DNA of 64,000 bases, taken from assembly GCA_012728895.1 (NCBI GenBank), contig JAAYEG010000038.1, positions 1-64,000 on the forward strand, written 5' to 3'. The first letter of the stretch is position 1, and each line of letters begins with the position of its first letter. Positions 7,027 to 17,126 of the stretch are shown here, in pieces. Source of the DNA: Methanospirillum sp. Its GTDB lineage: Archaea > Halobacteriota > Methanomicrobia > Methanomicrobiales > Methanospirillaceae. Below the pieces are notes generated by a model, which was not told where the DNA came from, did no database searches, and worked only from the letters and a program-made list of their open reading frames with translations. A program made the position numbers and the translations under genes.

Positions 7027-9813
7027 TCACTCGACCGTGATCGCCGGCTTGAACGGGAGGGCCATCCCCGCCTTCAGGTTGTCCGACTCTTCGGCGCCGA
7101 CGACCCGGACGGGGAGCCCGAGCTCCTGTTCGAGGAACTCCCGCGCTCCGGCGAAGACCGCGGGCTCGTCCAGGTCGAGCCGGAGCAGCCCGTCGACCAG
7201 CGCGGGCGGCAGGCGGTGGATCAGGGTCGTCACCTGCCGTGCCGCGTCGGCCGCCTCCTTCCCCCTCCGGCGCATACCCTCGTCCTGCATCACCGCCCGG
7301 ACGGCAGTGGTGCGGTCTTCGGACGCGGCGATCGTCCGGAAGACATCCCATTTCCAGTCGGGAGCGAGCGCGATCTCGACCGCTTTCGGCGTGATCGGGA
7401 GCAGTTTGAGGATCGACTCGACGTCTTCGAGCGTGCGGCTCAGGAGCTCCTCGCCGAGCTCGAGCTCCGGGCGCCCGCGCTCCGGATCGGCCAGGGGCCA
7501 AGGGGCGAACGAGACCAGGCCGTCCTGGCCGAGCGCCTCCCAGAGCCGCTCGCAGGTGAACGGGATGAACGGGGCGAGCAGGCGTACCCAGGCCGAACAG
7601 AGCTCCTGCAGGGCCCCCGCCCCGCCCGCGCTCCCGGCGGGCTGGCGCCGCACGTACCAGCGGAGGTCGGCCTCGATCCCGAAAAACGCCTCCTGGAGGG
7701 CCTGCCGCGTCTGGAAGGACTCGAGGGCCCGGGTCGTTCTCGCGACGTGCCGCTGGAGCCGGCTGAGGAGCCAGTCGTCGATAGGGGACGGCGGGCCGCC
7801 TCCCCGGAGCGAGTCCAGGACGGTCGTCTCGAACCGCTCGATCTGCCTCCGGGTCGAGGCGACCAGTTCGTTCCGCCAGTCGAAGTCCTGCCAGGGTTCT
7901 GCCGAGCCCATCAAAAACATCCGGACCGTGTCGGCTCCGAACTCGGCGAGCGCGTCCTCGAGCAGGAAGACGTTGCCCTTGGACGACGACATCTTGGCCC
8001 CGTTCAGCAGGCCCATCCCGAAGACCACCATCCCTCTCGGCTGGAGACCGGGGGGGAAGATCGCCGCGTGGTGAAAGAGCTGGAAGGTCAGGTGGTTCGA
8101 TATCAGGTCCTTGGCCGAGAACCGGTAGTCATAGGGGTACCAGTAGAGGAACTCCTCCCGGAGGGGAGCGAGCGCCTCCCGCCCCTCGAGTTCCTCCCCC
8201 TCGATCCCGAGGAAGAGGTAATCGAATGCAGCCGGCGTCAGGAGCGCGGGGTCGAGCTCCCGGATCCGGTGCGCGATCGTGTAGTAAGCCATGTAGATGG
8301 TCGAGTCGGAGAGTGGTTCGACCAGCCAGGTGGGGTCCCACGGGAGCCGGGTTCCGAGCCCGACGCGGCGCGTGGCCGCCCAGTCCTTGAGCCAGTCGAT
8401 CGTCCGCTCGAACTCGGCCCTGACCTCCGGCGGCACCAGGGATACCCCGGACAGGTACTCCTTGACGAGCTCCTTCCAGGCCGGGTCCGAGTACGTGAGG
8501 AACCACTGGTCGTGGAGGATCTTGACGTAAACCCGGCTCGAGCACCGGCAGACGACGGGGCGGGTGTCGAACTCGTACATCACGGCGGAGCCGTGCTCGG
8601 CGATGAGGAGGTCCCCGATCGCGTCGCGGGCCTCGCGCACGGGAAGGCCGCCGAGCCGGGCGTGGAGACGCCCTTTCGCGAACTCCGCCCCGTAGACCTC
8701 CTGCGTCAGGGCGTCCATCCGCGCGTCGTGCTGGTTCGCGACCTTCGCCCGCTCGACCGCCTCCTTCGCGGGGCACTCCCCCCACCCCTCGACCGTGATC
8801 AGGGGTTTCGGGACGATCCCGGTATACCGCCCCTCCTGCTGGAGATCGCGGAGCGCGATGTAGTCGAACGGAGCGTGGGCGGGCACGGACATCACGATCC
8901 CGGTCGCCATGTCCGGGTCGACGAACGAGGCGGGGAGTACCGGGACGTCGCCGGAGAGCGGGTGGCTCACGACCTGGTCGACGAGCGAGGACCCGGGGAC
9001 CTCCTCGAGCACCCGGACCTCGTGGTCCTGGAGGGAGAGCTTCTCCGCCGCCTCGCGCGAGACGAGCCAGGCCTTCCCGTCCACCTCGGCCCGGACGTAG
9101 GTGACCTCGGGGTTGACCCAGAGGTTGGTGACCCCGTAGACGGTCTCCGGCCGGAGCGTCGCCGTCGGCACGAGTGTCTCGCCCCACCGGAACATCACGA
9201 GCACGAACCGGATCACCTCCGCCCGGTCTCCCTCGAGCAGGTCGTGGTCCCCGACCGGGTTGTCGCAGAGCGGGCAGTACCGGACCGGGTGTGCCCCGCG
9301 GACCACGAAGCCCTTCTCGCGCAGGCGGCCGACCTGCCACTCGATGAAACGGCTGTAATGGGGGTCGACGGTCGTGAACCGCCGCCTCCAGTCGATCGAG
9401 AGCCCGGCCATCCGCATCACCCTTTCGTATTCGTCCGAGAAGTGGCGCACGATCTCGACCGGGTCCACGAACCGTTCGAGGACGTCGGGCGGGACCCGGT
9501 AGAGATCCCGGTAGAGCCGGATGGCCGCGGGATCGCGGTTCGCGATCCGCTTCGAGATCCCGATCACCGGAGCGCCGGTGACGTGAAAGGCCATCGGGTA
9601 GAGCACGCGACGCCCCCGCATCCGCCAGAAACGGGCGACCACGTCGGGGACCAGGTAGGTCCGGCCGTGGCCGACGTGCATCGCGCCGGACGGGTACGGG
9701 TACGCGACCGTCAGGTAGTATCTCTCGGCGCCGGGGGCCGGGTCGACCTGGAACGCGGTGCCCCACGCGGAACGCACCGCCTCCTCTTCTGCCTGCAGGC
9801 TGTCGTTGTCCAT
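7027..9813 (-). CDS. leuS: Leucyl-tRNA synthetase
   Basis: A class I synthetase of 928 residues that charges tRNA-Leu, of archaeal/eukaryotic type. The HIGH motif is HVGH at residues 46-49 within [20 protein letters not shown], and the KMSKS motif is KMSSSKGN near residue 607. The large editing (CP1) insertion is present between them, including [17 protein letters not shown], as is the zinc-knuckle [13 protein letters not shown]. The C-terminal 200 residues form the helical anticodon-binding and archaeal C-terminal domains. It is the last gene of a minus-strand operon, starting 11 bases after the stop of the PIN-ATPase gene. Length is normal for the archaeal enzyme. Confidence 0.97.
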   Translation of the reverse strand: MDNDSLQAEEEAVRSAWGTAFQVDPAPGAERYYLTVAYPYPSGAMHVGHGRTYLVPDVVARFWRMRGRRVLYPMAFHVTGAPVIGISKRIANRDPAAIRLYRDLYRVPPDVLERFVDPVEIVRHFSDEYERVMRMAGLSIDWRRRFTTVDPHYSRFIEWQVGRLREKGFVVRGAHPVRYCPLCDNPVGDHDLLEGDRAEVIRFVLVMFRWGETLVPTATLRPETVYGVTNLWVNPEVTYVRAEVDGKAWLVSREAAEKLSLQDHEVRVLEEVPGSSLVDQVVSHPLSGDVPVLPASFVDPDMATGIVMSVPAHAPFDYIALRDLQQEGRYTGIVPKPLITVEGWGECPAKEAVERAKVANQHDARMDALTQEVYGAEFAKGRLHARLGGLPVREARDAIGDLLIAEHGSAVMYEFDTRPVVCRCSSRVYVKILHDQWFLTYSDPAWKELVKEYLSGVSLVPPEVRAEFERTIDWLKDWAATRRVGLGTRLPWDPTWLVEPLSDSTIYMAYYTIAHRIRELDPALLTPAAFDYLFLGIEGEELEGREALAPLREEFLYWYPYDYRFSAKDLISNHLTFQLFHHAAIFPPGLQPRGMVVFGMGLLNGAKMSSSKGNVFLLEDALAEFGADTVRMFLMGSAEPWQDFDWRNELVASTRRQIERFETTVLDSLRGGGPPSPIDDWLLSRLQRHVARTTRALESFQTRQALQEAFFGIEADLRWYVRRQPAGSAGGAGALQELCSAWVRLLAPFIPFTCERLWEALGQDGLVSFAPWPLADPERGRPELELGEELLSRTLEDVESILKLLPITPKAVEIALAPDWKWDVFRTIAASEDRTTAVRAVMQDEGMRRRGKEAADAARQVTTLIHRLPPALVDGLLRLDLDEPAVFAGAREFLEQELGLPVRVVGAEESDNLKAGMALPFKPAITVE

Positions 9814-9824
9814 CTCGTCCTCCC

Positions 9825-11720
9825 TCAGACCGGCCGCATCCGGATGGGGTCTCCGCTCGCGTGCCGTTTCAGCATCTCCTGGGCGATCGTGCTGGTCCTG
9901 GCCAGATGGATCTCGCCGTCCTGGTTCACGGTCGCCGTGAACAGGTACTCCTTGCCCGCGAAGACGTCGACGATCCGCCCGCTCTGGTCGGGCGCGACGA
10001 TCACGAGGTGCCGCCGATCCATCCGGATACGGATATCCCCCTCCTCGCCGGGCTCGCCGGGTCGGCGCGGGGCCGCCCCCGGGGGCTCCTCGGAGCGGGG
10101 CCGGATGTCGATCCCGACCCCGACGCGGTTCACGATCGAGGCGACGTTCTTGCCGCCCTTTCCGATCGCCGCGGGGACGTCCCGGTCATCGATGTAGACC
10201 ACGGCCTTCGTGTTCGAGAGCATCCGGACCTCGACCGGCCCGTCCGTGAACCGGCCGATCTCGCGCTGGAGTTCCTGTTCGATCTGCCGCCCGGGCGCCC
10301 GCTCCTCACCGGCAGCCTCCACGCCCCGTTCCGCCACGGGCTCTCCATGGTTCCTCCCGGGAGCGGGCGATGGTGGCGAGAGGGGCATGATCACGGTCTC
10401 GCCGCCGTATCGGAAGACCTCCAGCGCCGGTTGCCCGGTCACCACGTCGACGACCGTGACGACCGGCATGACTGTCCCCTCGCCGGGGATCGATTCGGGA
10501 GCCTTGAGCCCGAACGCGAGGTCGTAGATCCGGTCGACCTCGCCGTCAGAGACGGTCACGATCGTGGTGATCACGCGCGAGAGGGTCCCGAAGTCGACCC
10601 GGTTCAGGCAGCGGCGCAGGGCGGCCTCGACGCTCGCCGCATGCAGGACGCCGACCATCCCGACGCCGGCCAGGCGCATGTCCGCGAAGACCCGGAAGTC
10701 CTCGGTCCGCCGGAGCTCGTCGTAGACCACGTAGTCGGGCCGGAGCATCATCACCATCTCGGCCGTCGTCTCCATCCGGTCGTCGATGGCCGTGTACTGC
10801 GAGATCTGGTCGGGCACCTGCATGTCCCGCGACGCCTCCATCGTCTTGACGATCGCCCCCCCGTCCGAGAGGTGGGTCGCCAGGTTCTGGGCGAGGGTGG
10901 TCTTCCCGGCCCCCGGCTCCCCCGCGATCAGCATGCCGGTCCTGCCGGAGACGAGCCGCCCGGTGAGAAGGTCGGTGTGGTCGTAGTCCGTGAGCCCGAC
11001 CTCGACCACCGGCCTGACGGCCGTTATCTCCATGCCGTCGACGAACGGGGACCGGGCGATCACGATCCGCATCGATCCGATCTGGACGACCGTCAGACCC
11101 CGGCTCTCGTGCTCGATGAAACCGTCGGGGTCGCGCTTTGCCCGCTCCAGGATCTCCTGCGCGAGAGCCCGGAGCTCGTACTCGTTCGAGGGCTGGTCGC
11201 GAATCGTCACGAACCTGGCGTCCCGGATCGTCCCGCGTTTCGCGTGGGGCGACACGAGCTCCTTGAGGTAGACGGCGAGGGTGTGCTCGTCGAAGAACTG
11301 GTCGATCCCGAGCGGCCCGAGCTCGCCGAGCTCGGGACGGAGGTACTGCACCCTGAGGCCCTTTGCCCGGGCCACCTCGGACTGGACCCGGTCGCTGGTC
11401 AGAAAAGTGGCGTCATGGTCGTGCGCGGCCGCCCGGATCATGGCGTCGATCTCGCCGCCGGCCGCGAGCCGGACCTGGTCGAGCGAGGGCCTCGTGCCGA
11501 CGAACCGGACCGTGCACTGTCCCTCCTCGGCCATCCGGCTCAGGTTCTGGAGCTCCGCGAGACCGGAGAACCCGATCTCGCGCCCCTGGTTCGCCTGCGA
11601 TTCGAGTTCGGCGACAACGGCTTCGGGGATGATTATCTCTGCGTCCGGGCATTCACCCCGCGCTATGATGGAGGTGATGCGTCCGTCTATTATGACGCTT
11701 GTATCGGGGACGATTTTCAT
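9825..11720 (-). CDS. PIN domain / secretion-type ATPase / KH protein (PINA-like)
   Basis: A 631-residue archaeal protein with three modules. Residues 1-130 form a PIN nuclease-like domain ([12 protein letters not shown] with the first acidic residue, [21 protein letters not shown] with later ones). The centre is a hexameric type II/IV secretion-like ATPase with Walker [10 protein letters not shown] near residue 267 and a Walker B-like VVYDELRR. Around residues 500-560 lies a KH RNA-binding segment with [11 protein letters not shown]. The architecture matches archaeal PINA, for which a Sulfolobus member has been described as a Holliday-junction-acting ATPase; the role here is inferred. It sits between hisI and leuS on the same strand. 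Walker and acidic residues look intact. Confidence 0.9.
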   Translation of the reverse strand: MKIVPDTSVIIDGRITSIIARGECPDAEIIIPEAVVAELESQANQGREIGFSGLAELQNLSRMAEEGQCTVRFVGTRPSLDQVRLAAGGEIDAMIRAAAHDHDATFLTSDRVQSEVARAKGLRVQYLRPELGELGPLGIDQFFDEHTLAVYLKELVSPHAKRGTIRDARFVTIRDQPSNEYELRALAQEILERAKRDPDGFIEHESRGLTVVQIGSMRIVIARSPFVDGMEITAVRPVVEVGLTDYDHTDLLTGRLVSGRTGMLIAGEPGAGKTTLAQNLATHLSDGGAIVKTMEASRDMQVPDQISQYTAIDDRMETTAEMVMMLRPDYVVYDELRRTEDFRVFADMRLAGVGMVGVLHAASVEAALRRCLNRVDFGTLSRVITTIVTVSDGEVDRIYDLAFGLKAPESIPGEGTVMPVVTVVDVVTGQPALEVFRYGGETVIMPLSPPSPAPGRNHGEPVAERGVEAAGEERAPGRQIEQELQREIGRFTDGPVEVRMLSNTKAVVYIDDRDVPAAIGKGGKNVASIVNRVGVGIDIRPRSEEPPGAAPRRPGEPGEEGDIRIRMDRRHLVIVAPDQSGRIVDVFAGKEYLFTATVNQDGEIHLARTSTIAQEMLKRHASGDPIRMRPV

Positions 11721-11746
11721 AAAAAATCACCAAGACAGATCGGGTA

Positions 11747-12112
11747 TCACGCCTTATTAGAGTATACCTCGGCCGGATCCACGATCGGCGCCTCGAGCTC
11801 CTCCCCCTGGATCGTCCGGTAGAAGCAGGACCGGTGGCCCGTATGGCAGGCCGCGCCGGCCTGGTCGACACGGTAGAGCAGGCAGTCCTCGTCGCAATCG
11901 ACCAGGACCTGCCGGATCCTCTGGAGGTGGCCCGACTCCTCGCCTTTCTTCCAGAGACGGCGGCGAGAGCGGCTGTAGTAATGTGCGTAGCCCGTCTCGA
12001 GCGTGAGACGGACGGCTTCGTCGTTCGCGTAGGCGACCATCAGTACGTCGTGGGTCCCGTCGTCCTGGACGACGACCGGGACCAGTCCGTTGCTGTAGCG
12101 TATCTCAAGCAT
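11747..12112 (-). CDS. hisI: Phosphoribosyl-AMP cyclohydrolase
   Basis: A 121-residue enzyme of histidine biosynthesis that opens the purine ring of phosphoribosyl-AMP (third step). The signature regions are present: [30 protein letters not shown] with its conserved Arg/Lys-rich loop, and [15 protein letters not shown] followed by [11 protein letters not shown], supplying the Asp ligands for Mg2+ and the cysteines for Zn2+. The length is that of a stand-alone HisI without the HisE pyrophosphatase domain. It lies 4 bases after the prepilin-peptidase gene and 26 bases before the PIN-ATPase gene, so it is probably co-transcribed with unrelated functions. Confidence 0.95.
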   Translation of the reverse strand: MLEIRYSNGLVPVVVQDDGTHDVLMVAYANDEAVRLTLETGYAHYYSRSRRRLWKKGEESGHLQRIRQVLVDCDEDCLLYRVDQAGAACHTGHRSCFYRTIQGEELEAPIVDPAEVYSNKA

Positions 12113-12116
12113 GGTG

Positions 12117-12908
12117 TCATCCTCCCCCGGCGGGGGCGAGTGAAAGAAAGAGCGTGTCCCCGAGCACCAGGGTCGCGAAGAATCCGGCCGTGAGCGGGAC
12201 GATAAAAGGGATCCCGGCGGCGATCCAGACGGGGGATGCCCGGCGGATCAGCGCGAGCTCGGCGGTATACTCTTCGGGAGAGAGACGGAGCTCGCGGGTG
12301 TAAAGGCGCGTGTCCCGGACCATTCCGCCGATCGATTCGCGGAGGGTGAGGAACCGCCTGCGGAGCTCCCCGCCCTCGTCCGAGATGTCCTCCATCAGGA
12401 AGCCGAACACCCGTCCGTCCGTGATCTCGTCGACCGTGACCGGGTACCCGCGGAGCCGCGCGATCAGCGGCCCCCGTGCCCGCCTCTTCACATTCCCGAG
12501 GTAGATCCCGACCGGGGCTAGCAGGGCGGCGACCCCGGCGTTGACCAGCATCGGGAGCGGGAAGAAGCCCGGCAGGGTGTCGCCGAGGAGCGGGGTGGCG
12601 GGGAAGGCCGGCAGGAGCAGGGTGATGAAGACCAGCGCCCAGGCATCGGCCCCGCCGATGAACCCGAGTCGGCCGAAGAGGTGAAAGGCCGCTGCGAGGA
12701 CGATCGAGAGGGCCAGGAGAAGGAGAGCCCGGGAGGGGGCTGTCCCGAAGAGGGACGCGTAGAACCAGGCGGTGCACGGGGCTCCGATCGCGATCATCGG
12801 GTACCACGTCCTGAACGGCACCCGCCGTTCGCGCAGGTCCCGGTGCGAGGCGTACAGGAGCGTGACGCCGATCGCAGCGGCACCGATCAGGAGCGAATTG
12901 ATCGCCAT
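12117..12908 (-). CDS. A24-family prepilin/preflagellin peptidase-like membrane protease
   Basis: A 263-residue integral membrane protein with about six hydrophobic helices and a soluble insertion at roughly residues 150-220. The two aspartates of the aspartic prepilin peptidases are visible: [12 protein letters not shown] after the first helix, and the GxGD-type motif as GGADAWAL at about residue 88. Members of this family (FlaK, EppA, PibD) cleave type IV pilin or archaellin signal peptides at the cytoplasmic face. No pilin gene is nearby. The ATG at 12908 is preferred over a GTG at 12920 because a TATATTCC box lies about 30 bases upstream of it. It heads the minus-strand operon with hisI, the PIN-ATPase gene and leuS. 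Confidence 0.85.
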   Translation of the reverse strand: MAINSLLIGAAAIGVTLLYASHRDLRERRVPFRTWYPMIAIGAPCTAWFYASLFGTAPSRALLLLALSIVLAAAFHLFGRLGFIGGADAWALVFITLLLPAFPATPLLGDTLPGFFPLPMLVNAGVAALLAPVGIYLGNVKRRARGPLIARLRGYPVTVDEITDGRVFGFLMEDISDEGGELRRRFLTLRESIGGMVRDTRLYTRELRLSPEEYTAELALIRRASPVWIAAGIPFIVPLTAGFFATLVLGDTLFLSLAPAGGG

Positions 12909-12968
12909 CGACCGGTACACGTATGCGAAGGACAGGAATATAGCTGGCGAATCTGTGATGAAAAAGGA

Positions 12969-14282
12969 TCAGGAGAGCTGGAACCAGTCCATGTCCTGGG
13001 TCCCGAGCGAGTAGACCTTGAGGGTGTGCGTCCCCTTGGAGAGCTTGAGCTTCACACCCTTCGTCGTGGCGAACCGGTCGTACGACCGGGTGTTCGGCAC
13101 CCAGACCGTGACGCTGTTCTTCGGCGTGCTCTCGTCGAACACCTTGAAGTACTGGCCGTCGCTCGGGGACGAGACGCGGGCCTTGAGCGTGTACACGCCG
13201 TCACGGGGGACCTCGACCGTGTACCTGAACCACGCGCGGTACCGCATCTTGGTCAGGTGGTATCCGCTCCCGTCCGCGTTCTTCTCGATGGCGATCGTCC
13301 CGGTGCGGTAGAGCGTGTTTTTAACCGGGGCCGGGGCGAAGTAGCCGACCCCCGGGCCGCCGAGATCGAAGTCCTCGAACTGAACCGTGCACGGGACGCT
13401 GCGGGCCACATACGCCTTCGAACCGGAGACGGGCTTCGCCGTATCCTCATCCCCGGGGGTCGTCGTCGGTTTCGCCGTCGCGCCGGACGGGCGGGCTGCG
13501 AGGGGGAGGCGGTCGACGTTGCCCGGGGCGAGCGTGAGGGGCTTCGTGATGAATCCTCCACTCTGGTCTCCCGTCTCGGAGATGCCCGTGCCATCGGGGG
13601 CGAGCCAGCAGTTACCGCCGATCGCGGGACCGCCCCGGATGTTCGTCTGCGCCCGCGATTCCACGTTCCAGGTGTTGGACGGCGTGCCGCCGCTGACGAA
13701 CCTGACGTTCTTCTCGTTCTTGATCACGTTGTTGTAGAAGGTGTTCCCTGCCGAACCGTGGAGGGCGATACCGGCCTGGTCGTTGCCCGTGATCTGGCAG
13801 CCCGTGACCGTGTTCCGCGAGGAGCCGGTCATGACCAGCCCGTAGCTGTTCGAGAACGCCCGGGAACCGGTGACCGACGAGTCCGCCGACGGGTTCAGGG
13901 CGATCCCGAAGTAGTTGGCGGAGGCCGAGACTCCGGAGATCTTCACTCCCTGCCCGCCCCAGACGTAGACGCCGTAGAACCAGCCCTGGGTCGCGAGGTT
14001 CCTGATCACGACGTTCGAGACCGGGCCCTCGCCGTGGACCACGACGCCGGCGGAGTTGGAGGCGTCGACGCCACGGATCAGGTGGCCCCTGCCGTCGAAG
14101 ACCACGTCGCTGCAGCGGATCTCGATGCAGACGGGCACATTCGTGTCCAGGATATCCTTCGTCAGTTCGTAGGTCCCGGGCCTGTCGATCACCACGGGGC
14201 CGGTCACGGCGACGGCCGAGCCGATCCCCACCGTGCACCCGATGAGGAGCAGACCCAGGACCAGCCAGCGCGCGAGACACAT
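12969..14282 (-). CDS. Exported right-handed beta-helix (NosD-like) protein with CBM-like C-terminus
   Basis: A 437-residue exported protein. Residues 1-25 are a signal peptide (LVLGLLLIGCTVGIGSAVA, cleavage probably after AVA). Residues 30-230 form NosD/PbH1-type parallel beta-helix repeats (SDVVFDGRGHLIRG, NVVIRNLATQGWFYGVYV, GSSRNTVTGCQITGN, GNTFYNNVIKN). A Pro/Thr-rich linker (AKPTTTPGDEDTAKP) leads to a C-terminal domain resembling carbohydrate-binding modules of the CBM6/35 type (VQFEDFDLGGPGVGY ... GVYTLKARVSSPSDGQYF ... MDWFQLS). It probably acts at the cell surface, binding or modifying polysaccharide. The frame is open upstream; 14282 is chosen because the signal peptide begins there. 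A longer form from 14381 is possible. Confidence 0.85.
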   Translation of the reverse strand: MCLARWLVLGLLLIGCTVGIGSAVAVTGPVVIDRPGTYELTKDILDTNVPVCIEIRCSDVVFDGRGHLIRGVDASNSAGVVVHGEGPVSNVVIRNLATQGWFYGVYVWGGQGVKISGVSASANYFGIALNPSADSSVTGSRAFSNSYGLVMTGSSRNTVTGCQITGNDQAGIALHGSAGNTFYNNVIKNEKNVRFVSGGTPSNTWNVESRAQTNIRGGPAIGGNCWLAPDGTGISETGDQSGGFITKPLTLAPGNVDRLPLAARPSGATAKPTTTPGDEDTAKPVSGSKAYVARSVPCTVQFEDFDLGGPGVGYFAPAPVKNTLYRTGTIAIEKNADGSGYHLTKMRYRAWFRYTVEVPRDGVYTLKARVSSPSDGQYFKVFDESTPKNSVTVWVPNTRSYDRFATTKGVKLKLSKGTHTLKVYSLGTQDMDWFQLS

Positions 14283-14485
14283 CCCTTCATTGCCGGAGCA
14301 GAGCATCGTCCACCACATGCGTTGCGATGCGGCCGCGGGCGGCCAGGTAAGCCGGCGAAACCGCAGCAATAATGAACGCATACACTTGTATGCGATATCC
14401 ACTAAAGAGCATTGCGATATTATCCGCGGCGGGCAGGTGGCTGCTTGCCGCTGAATACGGGTAATTTTCGCATTAATTACGCCTA

Positions 14486-15064
14486 TTATCGAGAACTGTC
14501 GCCGGGTTCCCCCCCGATGTACCCGAGGAGGAGGGCGAGGGCTTCCAGCTCGGCGGGTCCGCCGCATCGCCGGATGATCGAGGCGTGGTGCCGGATCAGG
14601 CGACCGAGGACCGGGTCGCCCGTCTGCCGGAACCTCGTCGCGTGCACGGCCGCCTCGAGTACTGCGCATCGCCCGCGGTTCGCCGGGACGCACCGGGCCT
14701 CCAGGATCTCTTCCCGTTCAACCGTCAGCCCGATCAGGTAGGCCTCGGAGGTCTCCCGCAGGATCTCTGCCCGGCAGGCGGCAAACCCGTCGGCCGCGGC
14801 CAGCCGGTCCCAGCCGAGCGCGGGCACGGTGACGAAGGCGTCGGCCGGCAGGTCCTCGAACGCGGTTCTCACGAAGACGACCGGGTCGTGGGAGACGTTG
14901 GCGACCAGCCAGCCGTCGCGGACGACGTTCCGGGCCGTGTGGGAGCCGCGGAAGAGGACCGCGGTGAGGTCGTCGCCACGCCGGATGACGCCGACCGGCG
15001 CCGCGTTCCCCCGGGTGGTCGCGATCACCTCGCTTATCCCCGGCCCTAGGAGTCCCACGCCCAT
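14486..15064 (-). CDS. DUF447 family protein
   Basis: A 192-residue protein matching the archaeal DUF447 family, which has a flavin-reductase-like split-barrel appearance and is also found near tetrahydromethanopterin genes in methylotrophic bacteria (from memory). Characteristic segments are SEVIATTRGNAAPVGVIRRG, VLFRGSHTARNV, VANVSHDPVVFVRTAFEDLP and the C-terminal HHASIIRRCGGP. It starts at an ATG overlapping the end of the CitG-like gene by 19 bases and is the last gene of that minus-strand operon. Function is not established; a role in C1-carrier cofactor synthesis is an inference from phyletic pattern and neighbours. Confidence 0.85.
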   Translation of the reverse strand: MGVGLLGPGISEVIATTRGNAAPVGVIRRGDDLTAVLFRGSHTARNVVRDGWLVANVSHDPVVFVRTAFEDLPADAFVTVPALGWDRLAAADGFAACRAEILRETSEAYLIGLTVEREEILEARCVPANRGRCAVLEAAVHATRFRQTGDPVLGRLIRHHASIIRRCGGPAELEALALLLGYIGGEPGDSSR

Positions 15065-15879
15065 CCCTCCCCGAGCGCGAGGAAGATCCCCCCGATCATG
15101 ACATCCGCGAGGGAGCCCGGGTTTATCCGGCGCCCGATGCACCATTCGTCGAACGCGACGAGCGCCTCCTCTCCCCGCAGGACGGCGGCGGCCCTGCGGC
15201 GGGTCTCGTCCGCCGTCGCCGGGCCGTGCTTCTTGACGATGAAGGTGTCGGGCTCGGCCGCGAGCAGGGAGAGGAACACCCGGCGGACGGCGGTCCGGGG
15301 CTCCGGTTCCGCGAGCAGGGAGCCGGCCGCGCGGCGGCAGAGTTCGAAGCCGTTCGTCCACTCGCGGGCGACCATGTCGCGGGGAGCCGAGTGGGCCATC
15401 ACGTCGAGGAGGTTCATGCCGCGCTCGCGGAGCGCCTCTATCGCCGTCGGGTCGTTGACGTCCAGGTCGTCGGTCGGGGTGAGGCGGACCCGCGTCAGCG
15501 AGAAGGCGCGGTAGAGGGCGACCGCGTCGTCGACCGTCGTCTCCCGGACGGCCGAGAGCGCGCCGGCCACGTTTCCTCCCCAGACGAGCGGGACGAGCAG
15601 CAGAAATGCGCCGAAGTGGGTGTTCCCCCCGGCGTGGCAGGAGGTGGCGCCGACCGCGGCCTCGATCACCCGGCCCAGGCCACCACGGCGGGCCTCCGCG
15701 TCTTCGAGAGCGGGACGGGCGGCGAGGGTCGAGACGATGAAGTGCTCGAGCCGCGTCTCCTCGTAGTCGTGGCAGCGGTCCACGTTCCCGGGCTTGGGGG
15801 AGGCGAGCACCTCCAGGGCCATCGCGAGCTGGGCGCGGTCCGCGGCCGACGCCGGAAAGGCGCATCCTGCCCGGGTCAT
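15046..15879 (-). CDS. Triphosphoribosyl-dephospho-CoA synthase-like (CitG family) protein
   Basis: A 277-residue helical protein of the CitG/MdcB family. Bacterial members make the prosthetic-group precursor of citrate lyase from ATP and dephospho-CoA. Conserved motifs are ASPKPGNVDR near the N-terminus, SCHAGGNTHFGAFLLLVPL, VKKHG and the C-terminal RRINPGSLADVMIGGIFL. Methanogens lack citrate lyase of that kind, so the archaeal homologue must have another nucleotide or pterin-linked substrate; the exact reaction is unknown. It lies between the marker-9 gene (4-base gap) and DUF447 (19-base overlap), pointing to a shared pathway. Confidence 0.88.
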   Translation of the reverse strand: MTRAGCAFPASAADRAQLAMALEVLASPKPGNVDRCHDYEETRLEHFIVSTLAARPALEDAEARRGGLGRVIEAAVGATSCHAGGNTHFGAFLLLVPLVWGGNVAGALSAVRETTVDDAVALYRAFSLTRVRLTPTDDLDVNDPTAIEALRERGMNLLDVMAHSAPRDMVAREWTNGFELCRRAAGSLLAEPEPRTAVRRVFLSLLAAEPDTFIVKKHGPATADETRRRAAAVLRGEEALVAFDEWCIGRRINPGSLADVMIGGIFLALGEGWAWDS

Positions 15880-15883
15880 GACC

Positions 15884-17014
15884 TCAGGGCGCCCCGCTCC
15901 CCCGGGCGAAGACCTCGCGGGTGATCTCCGCCGAGAGCTGCCGCTTGGCCTGCATGTACTCCTTCTTCGAGACCCCTGCCTGCTGGAGGGTCATATCCCG
16001 GAACATGCAGGGGGACGAGGCCTTGCAGCACCAGGCGAGCGAGCCGAAACAGGTCTGGGCGCCTCCCTCGAGGACCGTGCCCTGAACGGCCTCCTGCTTG
16101 ATCGCCATGTACCGATCGCGGCTCATCCCGATCTTCTCGAGCGTCGGGATCAGGGGGCAGGCCTTGACCGGCATGCAGCAGAACGCGAGGGCACGGATGT
16201 CGCCGCCCCGGCAGAGCTGCTTGGGCGAGTTGTACCACCCCTGCTCGTCGGCGTACCGCGTGATCGCCGCGTCCAGCCCGGCGAGGGTCCGCTCGTTCGC
16301 GCCGCGCGCGAGCGAGACCATGTCGGCCCCGTGGGAGAGCATCTCCCGCATCCGGTCGAAGGTGGTGATCGAGTTGTTGGCGATCAGCATGAGCGGCACC
16401 GTGTTCCGGATCTGCCGGATCTTCGGATAGCCCATGTCCATCAGGTCGACGTGGAGGATCCCGGCGCCCGCCTCCCAGCACCGGCGCGCGATCTCCCGGT
16501 CGTCGTCGGCCACCCCGGCGCGGAACTTGACCGAGACCGTGACTCCCTCGCCAGCGAGCGCCCCGACGGCGTCCGCGAGGGCGTCCGGCCGGTGGACGAG
16601 GGCCTCCCCGGCGCCGACGGTGACCATCTCGGGCTGGCGGCAGTGGGCGTCGATCTCGTATACCACGGACGGGCCGATCGCGCGTGCCACGCGGGCGTAG
16701 CCGTCCGGCGTCGCCGCCCGGATGTTCAACCCGACGACCACCCCCGACCCGTCGAGGGCGGCCACCTCGCGGGCCATCGTGCTGACAGGGTCCTCCGGCA
16801 GGAACTCGGCCCGGCCCCGCGCCGCCATCTTACGGGCAGCACCGAGCGTGAGGTTGTCCACCGAGTACCCGCCGAGGAACGTTGCGCCGATGTGGGCGGC
16901 CCGGGCGAGGGTGTACGCCGAGTCGACGACGCCGCCCATCGAGGCGAGCGCGAGCGGCGTCCGTACCCGGAACCCGTTCAGACTGAGCCCGAACCGCTCT
17001 CCATCGTCCGCCAT
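15884..17014 (-). CDS. Methanogenesis marker protein 9
   Basis: A 376-residue protein confined to methanogens and close relatives. The first 260 residues form a TIM-barrel reminiscent of dihydrouridine synthase or dihydropyrimidine dehydrogenase flavoproteins (LASMGGVVDSAYTLARAAHI, VSVKFRAGVADD, MLIANNSITTFDRMREML, GADMVSLARG). The C-terminal domain is the marker-9 cysteine region: CCMPVKACPLIPTLEKIGMS followed by GTVLEGGAQTCFGSLAWCCK and SPCMFRD, offering about seven cysteines for a metal cluster. Its biochemical role is unknown. It heads the minus-strand operon with the CitG-like and DUF447 genes and is divergent from the coenzyme F430 genes over about 110 bases. Confidence 0.92.
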   Translation of the reverse strand: MADDGERFGLSLNGFRVRTPLALASMGGVVDSAYTLARAAHIGATFLGGYSVDNLTLGAARKMAARGRAEFLPEDPVSTMAREVAALDGSGVVVGLNIRAATPDGYARVARAIGPSVVYEIDAHCRQPEMVTVGAGEALVHRPDALADAVGALAGEGVTVSVKFRAGVADDDREIARRCWEAGAGILHVDLMDMGYPKIRQIRNTVPLMLIANNSITTFDRMREMLSHGADMVSLARGANERTLAGLDAAITRYADEQGWYNSPKQLCRGGDIRALAFCCMPVKACPLIPTLEKIGMSRDRYMAIKQEAVQGTVLEGGAQTCFGSLAWCCKASSPCMFRDMTLQQAGVSKKEYMQAKRQLSAEITREVFARGSGAP

Positions 17015-17089
17015 TGAGTATACTCATCTCGTTTTGGGGCAGATAGGGTTTTGGGGAGGGCCTTCCCTGTTCCCGGTTGACCGCCGGTA

Positions 17090-17100
17090 AGATATTATTA
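17090..17100 (+). promoter_or_regulatory. TATA-like box of the cfb operon
   Basis: AGATATTATTA lies 27-37 bases before the cfbA ATG at 17127, as expected for an archaeal promoter with a short leader. It sits in the gap between the divergent marker-9 and cfb operons. Confidence 0.45.
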
Positions 17101-17126
17101 TGTTCACCGTTGTACTCTGTAAGTAC

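Noticed and set aside
6673-10197. Very long plus-strand open frame opposite leuS
   Set aside because: It is antisense to a clearly coded LeuRS and rich in Arg, Gly, Asp and Pro without family motifs; this is a G+C-driven shadow.
14283-14693. N-terminal extension of the NosD-like gene
   Set aside because: It crosses into non-coding and DUF447 sequence and lacks signal-peptide character; the signal peptide begins at 14282.
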